Below, piece by piece: positions 28,001 to 43,000 of a stretch of 64,000 bases of DNA; positions within the stretch are counted from its first letter, which is position 1, and every line of letters begins with the position of its first letter. The notes below the pieces were generated by a model. It saw only the letters and a list, made by a program, of their open reading frames with translations, did no database searches and was not told where the DNA came from. Origin of the DNA: Cryptomeria japonica (lineage: Eukaryota; Streptophyta; Pinopsida; Cupressales; Cupressaceae). The stretch covers positions 374,653,018 through 374,717,017 of the forward strand of contig NC_081407.1 in the NCBI RefSeq assembly GCF_030272615.1, written 5' to 3'. The position numbers and the translations under genes were made by a program.

Positions 28001-31000
28001 AGTACAAATTAGTTATTTGTTGATTTTTCTTTCCACGATGCACTTACTATGTTTGGACAATTTTGTCAGATAGTATTGTACAGGACTGCGATAGCATTTT
28101 CAAGGACATCATTTGTGACTGGTGATCATTGATGCCAGTGATAATATCAATATTGAGGAAGCCACAATAAGGGATACTTTTTCTTCCCGTTCCAATTATA
28201 TTTATTATTTAGTATGATCTGATGTTTCTTAACATTTGTCTCCTATTGTATTTGGTTTAATTTTCCAAGGTTATAACTATCACATTCTTTTGCTGTTATA
28301 ACTTGACAGTGCATTTCTGTCACCAGAGATAATGAATGTAATTTTTCCATTCATCTTTCCTTTTATTGTTACATCCTTTTGACCATGTATTTTCAATCCT
28401 TTTGACCAATTTTGGTCTCTAGGAATTTAATTTTCTTCTTATCATGCACTTCTTGTATTTGGACAACTACATCAGAGAGCATTAGAGAGCACTTGAGGGA
28501 CTTCACAGTTGATAATATGACATTCTCAAGGACATCCTTCATGAATATGCAGTGGTTATAATCATAGTTTACAAAATAGCCGAGTCTCACTTAAATTTTG
28601 GCTGGCACTTAACTCACACAAGCAATCAGTCAATCTGATGCCAAAACTCGCTGGATGCAGGATTCATAGGGAAATAAAGGAAAAAAACTGGATATGATGA
28701 AAAAAATTATTTATAAACCTCCCATGCCCACGCATCTTCCCCACAGCATTATGCACCCTTTGAGCATTCAAACTTCAATTTAAATTTCAAACTGATTCCT
28801 TTATTTTCAAATTTTTCAAGTGTTCATTTTTATTGTATGTTTGTAATTTTAATTTGTTTGTACTTGTAAATGCTGGAATCTTTGGTGATGATTTTGTGCT
28901 TGGTGGATGGTGAGCAAAATCCAATGGAATACATTTATGAGGCCATAAATATAGGGGTAAAAAGCCATCCAAAACTATTGCAATGCGAATATAGATAGAT
29001 TTGATCCCATTTGGGAGATCATTGATCATATGTGGAGCAATCAACTCCAATAGCTTCACAAATCTTAATGGGGAGTTAATGGAGGGTCCCTGAACATGCA
29101 TTGTGAAGATGACACCTAAGGTTGAGGTGAGAAGACTCATTATTTCTAAGTCATAGAATTACAACCATACTAAAGGGAATCTCTTTTCTTCAGCACTAGC
29201 TTTTTGAAAGATCCATCCAAAACACCAAGCAACAAAAATTGAAGTCCTAACTTAAATATTAAAAGTTACAAATTACTATATTGATATTGATTAGAAATTT
29301 TCGAGTATCTTATTTGCAAATTCTTGATGGCAAGATTGGGGTAAAAATAACCCAAGCCTTCAAAAACTAGTCCTCTGAATTTCATCTCAACCTTCAAGTA
29401 ATTTTAGATATGAGTAATTTCTTTTAGTCCATTCACACGAAGAAACACAATAAGTTAACAATGCCACAATGACCTAGATTTTGTGCAATAAGCACACAAG
29501 AAATGTGGAAACATCTATACAAGAGCTTACCAACTTGAATTATATTTATGCTTATAGTGACTAAACTAAGTGGGATGAGATGACCCCTATGTTCACAAAT
29601 GACGATATTGTTGATTTCAAGAGACAAGCTATGGAGGGTGTACATGTGATAAAAAAAAGAGAGTTTTGATTGGAGGACATCATTGTAGATGATGTCCAAC
29701 ATAAGGCAAAGGAGTCACTATCATCTAGTACCAAAGTGATAAGTTAACAATGCCACAATGACCTAGATTTTGTGCAATAAGCACACAAGAAATGTGGAAA
29801 CATCTATACAAGAGCTTATCAACTTGAATTATATTTATGCTTATAGTGACTAAACTAAGTGGGATGAGATGACCCCTATGTTCACAAATGACGATATTGT
29901 TGATTTCAAGAGACAAGCTATGGAGGGTGTACATGTGATAAAAAAAAGAGAGTTTCGATTGGAGGACATCATTGTAGATGATGTCCAACATGAGGCAAAG
30001 GAGTCACTATCATCTAGTACCAAAGTGAAGTTGCAAACGCAGCCTTCTAGGTTGAGTGAGGAGCTGCAACCAAGTGCAAGGATAAGACCCTTTCCCAAAT
30101 TTTTCACTAAAACGGGAAAAACAAAAAATTGTAACATCTTGCTATTTGTAACTTGCCTAGATATGCAATTGATGATAATTTATGAAAATAATCATGATTA
30201 ATTCATAATATTTATTCGTTAGTTGTTTATTTACATGATGATGCAATTTCTTACTTTGTATTCAAATCTAATAGAAAACACTTCCACAACATTTTATAGA
30301 TTTATTTGAGTCCAGTAAACAATCCAAGTCGAGTCTGCATTTGCAAGTCATTGTTGTAATCATAGGAGCAGAAATTGCGAAAAAAATTGAGATTGATCAC
30401 AAAAATCACAAATCTCTAGGTTTAGCAATTTTTCCCTCAAAAAAACTGTGATCAAAGTAAATCATGTTTTACTGGTTTTCCCCCAAAAAAATTAAAAACA
30501 TGCATTTTTTACCATTTTTTATCAAATTTATCTTTTTTTGTCAAATTGTAAATCATCAAATTTCAGCTGTTTAAAATATCGCAGTTCTACAGAAATCACC
30601 ACTAGCTGCCAGCACAAAAAAATGCCCAAGAATTTTGTTTAAACCCTACTCAACAAAATACTCATTTTAAATTTCCGTATGCATCTATGCTTTTAACTAG
30701 GGTAACCGGAGGCCAATGAATAGGCTCAAGGTCGATAGCGTGACCACAAGAAGGATTCCCTCCTCTTTTGTTTCCAAAGCTAATGCTACGACCACAGGAA
30801 AGATGGACAACAAAAAATGCTTCTACAAGCCTTTGCCAATGCCGCTCAGTAGAATATTTGTAAATTATTAATAATTGCATTATTAAATTTTGCGATAAAA
30901 ATAATAATGCATTATTAAATTTTGTGATAAATTTAATAATTGTAAAGATCTTATTATAAATTTAGTAGCTAATTTAAAATTTAATCATATTTATTTTTAT

Positions 31001-34000
31001 TAGTATTTAGGTTTTTTATTTAAATTATTGAAATTTTATATTTTTAAAATTTAAAATGAATTTGTTTATTGAATTTTATAATTAAATTGAAATTGTTTAT
31101 ATTTAATATTTATTTTTTTATTTTTTTGAAAAAGAGCGTTAAAAATTTATTAATCAAGAAGAAACATTACAAAAATCAAAGGGCGCCGATCCAATAGGAA
31201 GAACAAAGCCTAGAAACCACAAACCAAAAAAGGCTCCCACCTATCCAATCACGTCTTCCATAATAATCGTGTCCAACATAATAGAGCAATCCAACAACAA
31301 TTGACCCCATTCACCAATATTCCACCCATCCAATCGCTTTGAAGCCCATTTAGCCAAACAATCAACCACTTTGTTCCATTCCAAAAGAATGTGACATATT
31401 CCACCCATCCAATCGCTTTGAAGCCCATTTAGCCAAACAATCAGCCACTTTGTTCCATTCTCCAGGAATGTGACAAAAAGAGACTGAATCCAAAGAATCC
31501 TTCAGACTAAGGATCTGTTTGACCACCAGTGCCAATTGCCAATTAACATCATCTAACCTCTACTTATTCAGCAAATCCATAATCACCTAAGAACCTCCAT
31601 TAAAATATTAGTTTGCTAGCATTTATACGCCAAGAAAAGGAAAACAACAACCCCAGAGCTATCCCTACCAATGCCAACAATGCCTACATGCCCATGATTT
31701 CCCCTATACGAACCATTCATATTAATCTTTAGAATTTCCAAGGACAAGGGAGACCACTGACCATCTCATTGAATCTTCCTCTTAGCATGCCTACTCTTCC
31801 TTAACAGGTATCACCTAGTCCCATATCCCAAAAGATTCAAATTCTGGACAATATACATATCATCAGGATCCACAATAACAAAAAGGTCACATTTTGCCAA
31901 CATCTTTTGTATCATGCCAACAATTTCCGCCAAACTTGAAGCACAACAAACTTCTTGTCTTGAAAAATCCTATGATTTTCTTTCTAACCACAATTGCCAT
32001 AGAATGAAAGAAGGGCCAATATCCCAAACTATATGCAAAAAGGAAGTCTTAACTAGAGGTCTTCCTAGATTGCTCCAAAATTCAATCAAGGAATTGGCAT
32101 GAACACAAGCATGCTTCCAAACTCCCCACCACAAATGCTAAATTTCCTTAGCGAACAAGCATTGAAAAAAGATATGTGAAGAGAATTAATCACTATTATT
32201 GCAAAGAACACGTATAGAAGGCTGCCCTTGACATCCCCTTTTTCTAAGGTTCTCCCAAGTGAGGCACTTGTTTTGCACAACCAGACATACGAAAAAATTC
32301 AACTGAGGCCAAACAAACCTATTCCACACCTACTTACACCAAGGAGCATCAATCTTCCCATATTTTTGTCTAACCAACTCCATATATCATAAAGCCCACT
32401 ATAAACTTGCCCTTTGAATCTTGTCTCAAAGCAAAAAATCCTTTCCTTTCAAAGAATTACACACTCTCCTAACAAGGATTCTTGCAAGATCCTCTTGGTA
32501 TTCCACTGACCCTCAAGGAGGCCATTCAAAGGTCCTTTCCATCTAGACACCTCTACCTAGCTTATAGATTCAAGGAAGTTTTAAAATCCTCAACTCTACT
32601 CCAACCAACTTCCAAAAAGCTATTACATAAAGATTGCAAATGAGAAAATTGAGAAACAATGGGAGGATCGCCATCCCAAGAGTCATACAAAAAAGGGCTT
32701 TTGGACCCCTGTTACAGATCCAAAAAAGCCCTTGCTTAATTAACTGAGCAACCTTCTTAAGAGTGTTCCAAATCATTGAGCCTTTTCCCTCTAGATTGAA
32801 ATGAGAAACATCCTTACCATCCACATCTCCAAAGTACTTACCAATAAGGAATTTCGCCAAAGCCTGATCCTGATTAGTGCACCATCTCCAAAAAAGCTTA
32901 GCAGCCAACACTTGACCATTCAAACCCACCTATTGCAATCCAAGGCCATCACCCTGCTTTGGCCTTCAAACAAAATCCCATTTGACCAAACTCCACTTTA
33001 AAGAAAGCAAGGTCACCTGCCTATAAGAAATGTCGAGAAAGAGCATTGAATTCTTTAATGAAACTCCCTAGTGCAGTTAGCACAAAGCATATATAAATGG
33101 GAAGAGCCTAAACAACAAACTTCAAAAGAGTCGCTCTCCCAACCGTCAAGAGTTATTTGCAAGTCCAATGATTGATCCTTCTACAAAGCTTATTCATATC
33201 TTGCCAAAACCCTCTAGTCAAAGGACTCGTCACAAGGGGGACTCCAAGATAAATAAAGGGGAAAAAACCAATCTGAAATCGCAAAATCTTTGCAATCCTA
33301 ATTTGAATAAGCTTGGCAGTATTGAAGAAAAAAATATAAAATTCATCTTCATTAATCTTTTACCCTAAAGCAACCAAATAAATATCCAAAGCCTTCCTGA
33401 AATTAATAGCCTCATTGATTCTAGTAGCACCCATCAAATTTGTGTCATCCACAAATTGTAGATGAAAGTGGGGAGGCAGTCCATAACCCAATTCCAACCC
33501 TGAATTAAACCTTACCTTACCAGAGACTTAATAAATCTTCCCAACCCTTCAACCATTAAAATAAACAAATAAGGTGATAAAGGATTACCTTGTTGAAGAC
33601 CTCTAGAAGCACCAAACAACTTCGAAGGCTTGCCATTGATAAGAATGGCAAAGGAAGAGGAAGTGACACAGCCCAAAACCCAATCGATCCATTCACTACC
33701 AAAGCCAAAAGCTATAAGAACCTAATGCAGGGAAGACCATTTGACAAAATCACAAGCTTTGGCCATGTCCAACTTAATGAACATACTTTATTCCCTTGAA
33801 GCTGTCATAGAATGAATAGCTTACATGGCAATGACAATCCCATCCAGAATTTGCCTACCAACAACAAAACCTCCTTCTTGCTCTAAGATTAGTAAGCTGA
33901 GCCAAGGCTTGATTCTTTCAGCAATCAACTTCGTGATTATTTTATAAATCACATTACAAAGAGCTATAGGTCTAAAAGCATCCAAAGTATTAGCTCCTTC

Positions 34001-37000
34001 CCTTTTAGGAATCAGTAAACGTACCATTTATAGCCCTTAACATTTGTTTATTGCTATGAGACACATGCACCACCTCTAAAACGTCCATCTTGATAATCTC
34101 CCAAAACTCCTGATAAAACTCTATAGAAAACCATCTAGACCAAGAGCTTTTCGTTTCTTCATCTAGAACACCTCTTCTAATTCAGAGACAAAGATGGGTC
34201 TCATAAGATCTACATTCATTTCATCAAAAACAATAGAGGGAATGCAATCAAGAACGAGCTTCCCCTCAACACTTGCACTAGGGGAGTCCTCAATAAACAA
34301 GGCTGCAAAGAATCGAGAAGCCTACTTCAAAAACTGAGTGAAAGAAGAAAGTTGAATTCCCTCTGAAGACAACCTTACCATCTATCCTTCACAGAGTTGT
34401 GGAGGAAACTTGTGTTCTAGTCACCTCCTTGATGACAATCAATGCAAGACTTTTGCTTCCAATATATCTCTTCGTGTAACTCTCATTCTTCCAGCTCTTT
34501 CACAGCTACAAATTCCTCTCTATACAACTCCCCAGATAAACCCTAGTCCCTAATCTGGCAAGTTATGCCATCCAAAGAAGATTGCGCTTTCAAGTTGGTT
34601 GAGATTCCACCTTTTGATCTTATATTCGACAAACTGCTGCCTTTTAACAAAGGAGTGCATTGCTATACCAAAAGCGGGCTTCCCTTCACAGCACCACAAC
34701 AACACGATCCTTGAGTGAAGGGTCCCAAAGCCACATAAGCTGAAATTCAAACTAACAATTTTTAGAAGTTTTAAATTGAGAAGCAATGAGTTTGATCGGC
34801 CAATGATCAAACCCTCTCCAATCTAAAATCTCTAAGCTAGTAGCCCAACTACCATCCATCCAAAAGCAAGATACCAAAAATATATCTAACCTCTCAGCTA
34901 CAGCCAAAGGGACCTTCCCTTTATTAGCCTTAGGAATAGGAAAATGACGGACATTAGCTAAGATAGAAGCATGATTGAACCTAGGGCACTTCCTTTGCAA
35001 ATGACCATACTGATGACAAATACAGCTTCGAAAAGGAAGGGCTTCATAATCAAGTTGTTAAATCCAAGAGGAGGATCCAAGACAAATTTCCAACAAATCT
35101 GGCAAAGGGTTATTTAAATCAATATCAACACAGATACAAGCATAGGAAATTACCTTTTTTCCAATGTTTGTTGCGATGGGGCCTCCGGCATTCCTAGCAA
35201 AAGACCAATCAAATGCAAAATATCATTCCTCCAAAACTCTAATGGATGTCTTGGGAGATGTACCCAAACAGGAACCCTTGAAGGGAGCTCTTTTGAAGAG
35301 TTGAAACCTGCACACCACGAGAACCCTTGAAGGGAGCTCTTATAAAGAGTTGAAACTGCATGCCACAGTTTAATGAACAAGCCTACTTAATTGCGAAAAT
35401 AAGGCCCTGTTCCTATCTAACATATGCAAGAATACAACCACAAAGTAATTATTGGCTGCTAACATAATCTCGATATCTCCTTCCAAGTTCCAAGTCTGTC
35501 TCACCCATGTATCCAAAAACATCAAAGAGGCCCGAAATCCCATAAATTTGCAATTTAAAACATGGTTGCATAAGCAACTAACATTCTCAGAATCTGGCTG
35601 AATCACCAAGACCAGTCAATCTGCACTTCTCTCCAAACACCCAATTGTTTTCTTGGCACAAGAGACACCCTGCAAAGAAGGGTTCTCACTAGATGCAAAC
35701 TTCTTGTGATGTTCCATAGCTTGAACATGAACATTTGAAAAGGATGTGCCTTCTTCATATTCTCACAAATTACTAATTTCGAGGAGCTGCCAACCTCCCC
35801 AATTAAAAACCCCAGAAATACAAGGCAAAGGAAAGCCCAAACCCCATACCCACCACCAAAGAAATCACACCCTCCCCAAAGAAGAAGCCAAAAAACAATA
35901 CCCACAAACTCCAAACGCAAAACCCCCAAACTGCCCAGAAAACTTGCCAAAAAATCACCCAAATACACCTCAGAAAGAAAACTGCACACCGCCAACACAC
36001 CCCACACCGCAATGTTAGAGAGAAAAAACGAGCTGAACATAAGACAAAAAGACTAGGGCCTCAGACTCCCTCCTCGCAGCAACAGTTTGCTCCATCTTTG
36101 CATATTTCCAATGTTATTATAATATTTAATATTAATTAGTGTTTAGGTTTTATTAGATTTCCATACGAGTTATTGATAAATTTAATTTTTTTAAAGATCT
36201 ACAGTAAATTTTATAATCAATTTAAAAGTATTAATATTTAACTTAAATTAATGTTTTAAGTTCTTAAATTTATATTATATTTTAACGAGTTATTAAATAT
36301 TAAAAAATATAAATATAATATTCATATGTAATCACATTTTTTTACTCGGTTCTACCACTCAACGACTATTCCAAAAAAACTCTTCATCAAACACAAGTAT
36401 GAAATCCAATCTTGTGGCATAGGTCGCATGTTATCACGATTTTTTACCATTTTTAGTTAATTTTGACTTCAACAAGTATGTTTTTTTCCAGATAGGATTT
36501 AAGCTTTTTACCTATATTACACGTATCTACAAAAACAATAGATGAATTGGATGGAGTTTTGTTTTGTGTTTAATAGGACAAAGTCAAACTTTCATTTTAG
36601 TTTACTTTAAATATCTCTAAGCTATGAAAATGCCTTCTAATTCAAACAAGAAGAAGATTTTCTCTTTTTTTTGGCATGTTTATGTTTTTTTAAAATCCCA
36701 ATATTTTTTAAAAATCTTAGAATTTTAATTTGCCGATTTTTGCTCCTATGGTTGTAACATTGATGACAAACATGTATTGAAATTGCAGCTTCTACAAATA
36801 GAGCAAGATACAACATCTAGAGAAGATGTGGCTAAAGGGATCCTAGACAAAACGAAAATGGCTGGTCTTGATCCATATCATACAAATGATGGCAATCCCA
36901 ACAACCACCATGAAAGAGCTAAACTAGATTTGATGGTGACCATACAAGAATGATTCGGCTAATTGAACCTAGATGAGCAATCATGGTGTGCAAAGAATGT

Positions 37001-40000
37001 CCATGGATCACAAACAAAAGCCAATAAGCAAAAGGTAACACAGACATAAAGCTGATTTATCCTTGAAAAAATATTTACACAATAATTAGACATATTTTTC
37101 AATCTTAATTTTGAATTTGACCAATTGGGTCAGATGGCTTAATCAAACAGCAGTCTTTCTACTTTAATAGAGAACATCCAATAAGTAAATTTAAGTCTCC
37201 TGCCATCTACAGCATCCCTTTTTATTAGACTGACATGGAAACCTCCCTTCTCCCTTGTCATTAGGACTCTGATGGCTTATACATCATGGCAGTCCTCATC
37301 CTTGCGTAGCTAATAAAAGCATTTAGCAAGCTTTATGTAAATTTCAAACGTGTAAGATAAAAATAACATTGACACTTGAGGTAACCCAAAGTAGAGCAAA
37401 TGATACAAACTGAACCATGAAAATGCTGAAGAAAATTCCATGAAATGCAGGGACAGGGAAGGTAGAAATATTCACAAAGTTTACACCCATTTATATTCTC
37501 ATTAACTAGACCACTTTTGCATCAGGACTTTTAACCCTTAGCCATTAATTTTATAGTAAATTGTAGCAATTAACTTATTTTTCAAAGCTTCAATTACTGC
37601 CACTCGGGCATCAAACCGCTTCATTCCTTCAAATTCCTTGCCACCAATGCTATTTATCAAGCCATCATCAGTGAATATACTTATAAAATCTAGATTGTGA
37701 CGCTTACCTACAGCAAAATCATTTGGATCATGTGCTGGAGTTATCTGTAGGAGACATGAAAGACAAAAAAATTACAATAATATTGCACCACACCGAGCTT
37801 GGTATGAAATGAAATCTAAATTATCTAAATCCAAATTAGAGAAATGATATTTAATGAATTCTTAGTTGTGATTCAGCCAACATCTGCTAAGGAAAGATGA
37901 ATTAAGTAAGAGAAAAGATTTATATTCTACCAAACAAATCTCAATTGTATCATGAGATACAATCATATAACATTACCTTAACAGCACCAGTTCCAAACTC
38001 TGGATTAACAAGCTCTGAATCACAGATGATAGGAAGTTTTCTTCCATCAAAAGGGTGGATGGCAAACTTTTTGTGCAAATGCATGTATCTCTGATCAGTA
38101 GGATGCACTGCAATGGCAGTGTCACCTAGCATGGTTTCAGGTCTTGTTGTTGCCACAACTATCTCTCCCAATCCTTCCTCCAGAGGATAAGCAAACGATG
38201 TCAAAACTCCAAACTCAACTGGATTTTTGTACCCTGGGACTTTCCGTAGTGTCCGTTTATTGATGTCAATGTAGTCTACCTTTACAAAATGTTAATTGAA
38301 CATACAACAAATTATTAGGACTAGCTCCTCCAAATACAAAAGATGAGAAATGAAATACCCAAACAGTACCTCAAACAATTTCTAAAGATCAACTAGGAAA
38401 GACAGAAAAATTATAATATAAGAGAAATGTCAATACAAATAAGCATACCTCAATATCAGAAATTGCTGTTCTTAGAACACAATCCCAATTAACAAGTCGA
38501 TGATCTCTGTTTAATGAACATTTTATTAGAACGCGCTCTTAGAAGATGCAGCCCATGAAGAGAATAAATTTAAAATTTCACATCTAGTAGAATATGCATA
38601 TTTGAGGAAAATGCCTAAGAAATATAGAATAACATACTCAGCAGCCTCTAAAGGAAATCCTTGTAAACACAGAAGAAAATACCAGCAAGCTTGAATACAG
38701 TCAGAAAATATGAATACGATATTACAAAGTCTCTCCCAAGACTGCTTAAATATTGTTTGATATATATTGAACATAAGTCATTCACTGTTCAGCTAAGAAA
38801 AAGATTCAGAAACATGCCCAGGATAACTGATGCTGTAATGCCATAAGCATACGAGCAATATCGGTTGGTGCATCTCCACAATCGAGATGACATTCTAGAA
38901 AGTATCATGGAAGTTTTCTGGCAAACAAACTATGAATCGCTCATACCAAATTTAGGAGCTCTTCCACAAGTTCTTCAATGCACAAAAATCCCATATGACA
39001 GAATCCATACAACTACGCAAATATAAATAAGATAGCATACATCAGGTGTCATTTACATGGGTTGATCTCACATACGTTGATAGTAATACATTTACAGATC
39101 CACAAACTGTACCTGCTCAAGATATGGCAGACTTTTAGAAATGCCTGGATAAAATCCTGATGGGATATTACATATACAATTCCTGTGGAATATATATCCT
39201 ACCTAAGTTACCGGTTTTGAATCCTGATGAGATATGACACATATATGCTACCTAAGTTGCCTAAATCCAGGTCCAATCCACACCTACTTCAGGATCTAGT
39301 TCAATCTAGTTGGGGAGTCATTCAGGTTGGCTATTCCAATGTGGGTTCATCCCAAATGAACTTGGCTGACCCACATCAAACCCACAAGAATCTGCAATGA
39401 TGCAAGAACAAGCCTACATCAATTTGCACTTTCTTTTTGCTTTTCTTTCTTCCTTTAAAATCATTTGTCTTTGACTATGATGGATAAAAATTAATCCCTT
39501 ACCCTAAAAGTGACTTCTACAGCATTTGAAAGTCTAAAACAAACTAGTTTTACCTCATTGTGTATGCAAAACACAAAGACCAATATACTTGCTTACGATT
39601 GCATGAATAGAGTTAATTATTGATCAACGAAGGTTCCAAAGTGATTGGTTTGCTATTCCTACACATGTACAAGAGGCCATTCACTCCCAAGAAGATTGAA
39701 ATTCAAAGGCATTGTTGATATCAAACTTTAAATCAACAAAAACATCATGCTCTTTGACAAGAAACAAAATTGTGTGGCAAAGCCTAAACTATCCCATAGA
39801 CACTATCTTGGTAGGGTAGTCATTAGACATAAACCAAGTGAAGAAGCTGGTGAGTCAAACTCTAGACAAAGACAACTAGATAAACTGGTAACAGAAACCA
39901 ATGGCTTTGCACTCTACACCAATTTTCTAACCATTTGCCTTACTAGACTCTTAGCTTCTACGACAATCAAAGAAAGGACTTGTTTACCAAAACACACACT

Positions 40001-43000
40001 TGCAAATGGCCAATTGTGAGTATCACCTTCCTCAACAACCCTACGACCAAAAACATGAAAATGCAATTGGGCAACATGAATGCTCTCATACATCAAAGAG
40101 TGCCTAAGCTTTGCAAGTTATAATCTCAATCGACCTCTCTATGCCTTCACCACTCCCAAATATAATAGCACACTATCATTCATTAGGCTGGACCAAGATG
40201 GCAATCTGAGAATATATACATGGGATATCACATATGGGCGGTTTCAGTGACAAGAAGTATATGATTGCAAGCCACCCAGGAAGTGCAGCTTCCTTAGGCT
40301 ATGTCAAGACAATAGTTGTGCGCCCTGCCCTTAGCCTGAAGAACTCGTGGTTTGAAGATATCCATACTCTCCTCTGAAGCTTCCTAAGTACAATGCCACC
40401 AACAATGCTTTTCTTGACCTTTTTTTAAGTCATTGGGGCAAAGCACTTCTCCAACAAATATGTGATAGGGATTGGCAAGGGAAAAGTGGCAAAATGCAAG
40501 TAAAGATGTTTGAGTGATCGAAAATTGTGATATTCTTCTATGGGAGGAACTGTCTACATGCTTACACAAAGCATGGAGACTCTACAACAACACACGCCAT
40601 GACGTTGTTAAGTACACAAAATAAGTTTGATCGAGTTTAGTACATACCTTCGAAATATAAAATAGAATAACAAGTGTGGTTGTCATTGAAGAGGTAGATT
40701 AGGGGAATATATCTCATTCAAACCCACGCATGCAAGCTTCCCCAAGTTGTCTCTTTAAATGTTGGCACAATGCCATTGATGGCTTGAATATTTTGTATCT
40801 CATGTTGCACCCTCCATTTATCATGGCCACACCTTTTTGCATCATTAGTCATACTCTTTAATATCTTGGGTTGTATCGTTCCCTCTTATTGAGTCACACA
40901 ATTGTATCAGGGTTGTATGATTTTTTATTAATCGCAAATCTTCGGATCTTTTGCCCTAATTGTTGCACATTAAAGATAAATCTATTGTAGAAATCGAAAA
41001 AAGGATTGACCATGTTACCAAGAGGTCTCTAAGAGACCTAGGATTTTATTATATTAATATTCATATTGAGAGCATTCAACTTTGATGTCAAGATACTAAA
41101 GATGGACCTAGACTCCTAATCCAAGTAACAAGAAAAATTCATGGAATTCTTGTTAAAAAATGTCATTGCACTTTGTTAATTTACAATGATAATCAATGCC
41201 TATCAAGATTGATCTCGAGTCGATTGATGGTTGATTCAATATATTGTTATTTTGAAGACCTTTTGAGATATTTGTCTATCTTCTTCATGCTCTTCATTAA
41301 GGGAATTTGATAAATAAGAAAATTCTCACCATAGTTTGTAGATTGTTGTGATATTCAATTGTTATTGCTTTTCATGAAGCATAGCGTGGCATAAAGCGAA
41401 CCTAGTTGCTATCTTCTACTACAACCTTACATTTATCTATGTTAGTTGCAATTAAATACAAAGATTTTCTTAACAAAATCATTTAACAAGAGAAAGAGGC
41501 AATTGGAGGGAATTTCATGAGCTTGTTAGGAAAAACGATTAGCATGAAAATCCACTTGGATATCATCTATAAAAAATGATTAGCATTCCTAAATACCATG
41601 TAAACATTGTTTAAGTCTGGCCCTAATCGGGCGTCACATGTAACTTATAATTAAGCAAGACCTGTATAAATGTAACTTGTAATTTATAGGTCTGATCCTA
41701 TTCTTGGCGCCAAAACAATAAGGCCGACCTAAGGTCTATTAGGAGGCACTGAGGCATATATATACAAGTTCATTTGTAATCATTCAATACCAATTCACAT
41801 ACAGTGAACTATCTCTGTCTACTAATCAGCGATCTACCTTTGTCAAGCGAATTAGTGTTTCAGTCCAGTGAATTCATCCTGATTACTTTCTTGGCGAATT
41901 AGTGTTTCAGTCCAGTGAATTCATCCAGATTACTTTCTTGGCTGAGCGAACATCATACTTGGCTGGGCGAACATCATTCTTGGCTGAGCGAACATCATAC
42001 AAGGCTGGTGAACTTCCTTTCAAGGCTGCCGAATCCATTCACAGTAACAGTGAACTTCATCTAGGGCAGTGAAGAATTCAAGGACATAGCCTTCGGCATA
42101 TTGTATCGCCTACAGCAAGATAAGTTGCCCTAATGTGTGCCCTAATTTGAAGTATGCTTCATGTGTGAAGCAAGATCGTAAATCTGCTACTGAGTTTAAT
42201 TAATATAATCTGAGATCTTTAGTTGCTGGGTTTTTCACCTCCAAGAGGGAGGTTTTCTCAGGGTACTGTTGTGTTATGTGTCTTGCATTTGTTATTTTCT
42301 GCTTTCTGTTATCAGTCTGATCCTAAAATCAACAATGTATCAGAGCAAGGTTTGAAGCAATCGTGATCAGACTGTCTGACAGCAGCAAAGCACTCTCTCC
42401 TACTTCACCTTCATCAAGCAATTTCCTACATTGAAGATGGTGACCGGTTTAATGGTTGAAGATAGACTTGACGGAACTTTGAACTTCACCTCGTGGAAGG
42501 TTAGAGTTCTTATTGCACTTGAAGAGAATGATCTACTTCAGTTTGTAGAAGGAAAAGATCAGCCTGAACCTGAAGATCAAGAAGAAAAACTCCAATTCAA
42601 GAAAAATGTTGTCAAAGCAAAGAAGATCCTGATTGACTCCGTGAACGACCACCTTGTGCCTATCATTTCCAAGATGTCTTCAGCCAAAGATATGTTCAAG
42701 ACATTGGAAGGGATGTATGAGATCAACAACACAAGTCGTGCCCTAGCCTTAAAGCAACAGTTTCATCACATCAAGATGGCAAAAGGAGAAACTGTTATTG
42801 CTTACTTCATGAGGATCTCTAAGTTGAGAGATCAGCTCTCTTCTATTGGTCATGTTATTGACAGCAAGGACTTGACCATGTTGGCTCTTAATGGTCTTCC
42901 TGCATCCTGGGAGTCTTACATTCAAGGAATTAGTGCAAGATCGAAACTTCCCAAGTTTGATCGTCTTCATGCGGATTGCATTCAAGAAGAGTCAAGATTG

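Larger units (their letters stand above)
30354..36757. mobile_element. TIR element split by a LINE (intron 13)
   Basis: Left end TTGTAATCATAGGAGCA and right end (reverse complement) TTACAACCATAGGAGCA form 17-bp terminal inverted repeats with three mismatches, flanked by CATTG at 30349-30353 and 36758-36762. Without the nested LINE the element is about 1.4 kb, AT-rich, with no transposase seen. A non-autonomous DNA transposon is the simplest reading; superfamily not assigned. Confidence 0.6.

Noticed and set aside
29433-29991. Two almost identical 88-89 residue minus-strand frames
   Set aside because: They are antisense shadows of the two copies of the 289-bp tandem duplication.
35746-36018. 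90-codon plus-strand frame rich in Pro, Lys and His
   Set aside because: Antisense of the LINE 5' region on the minus strand; no independent support.
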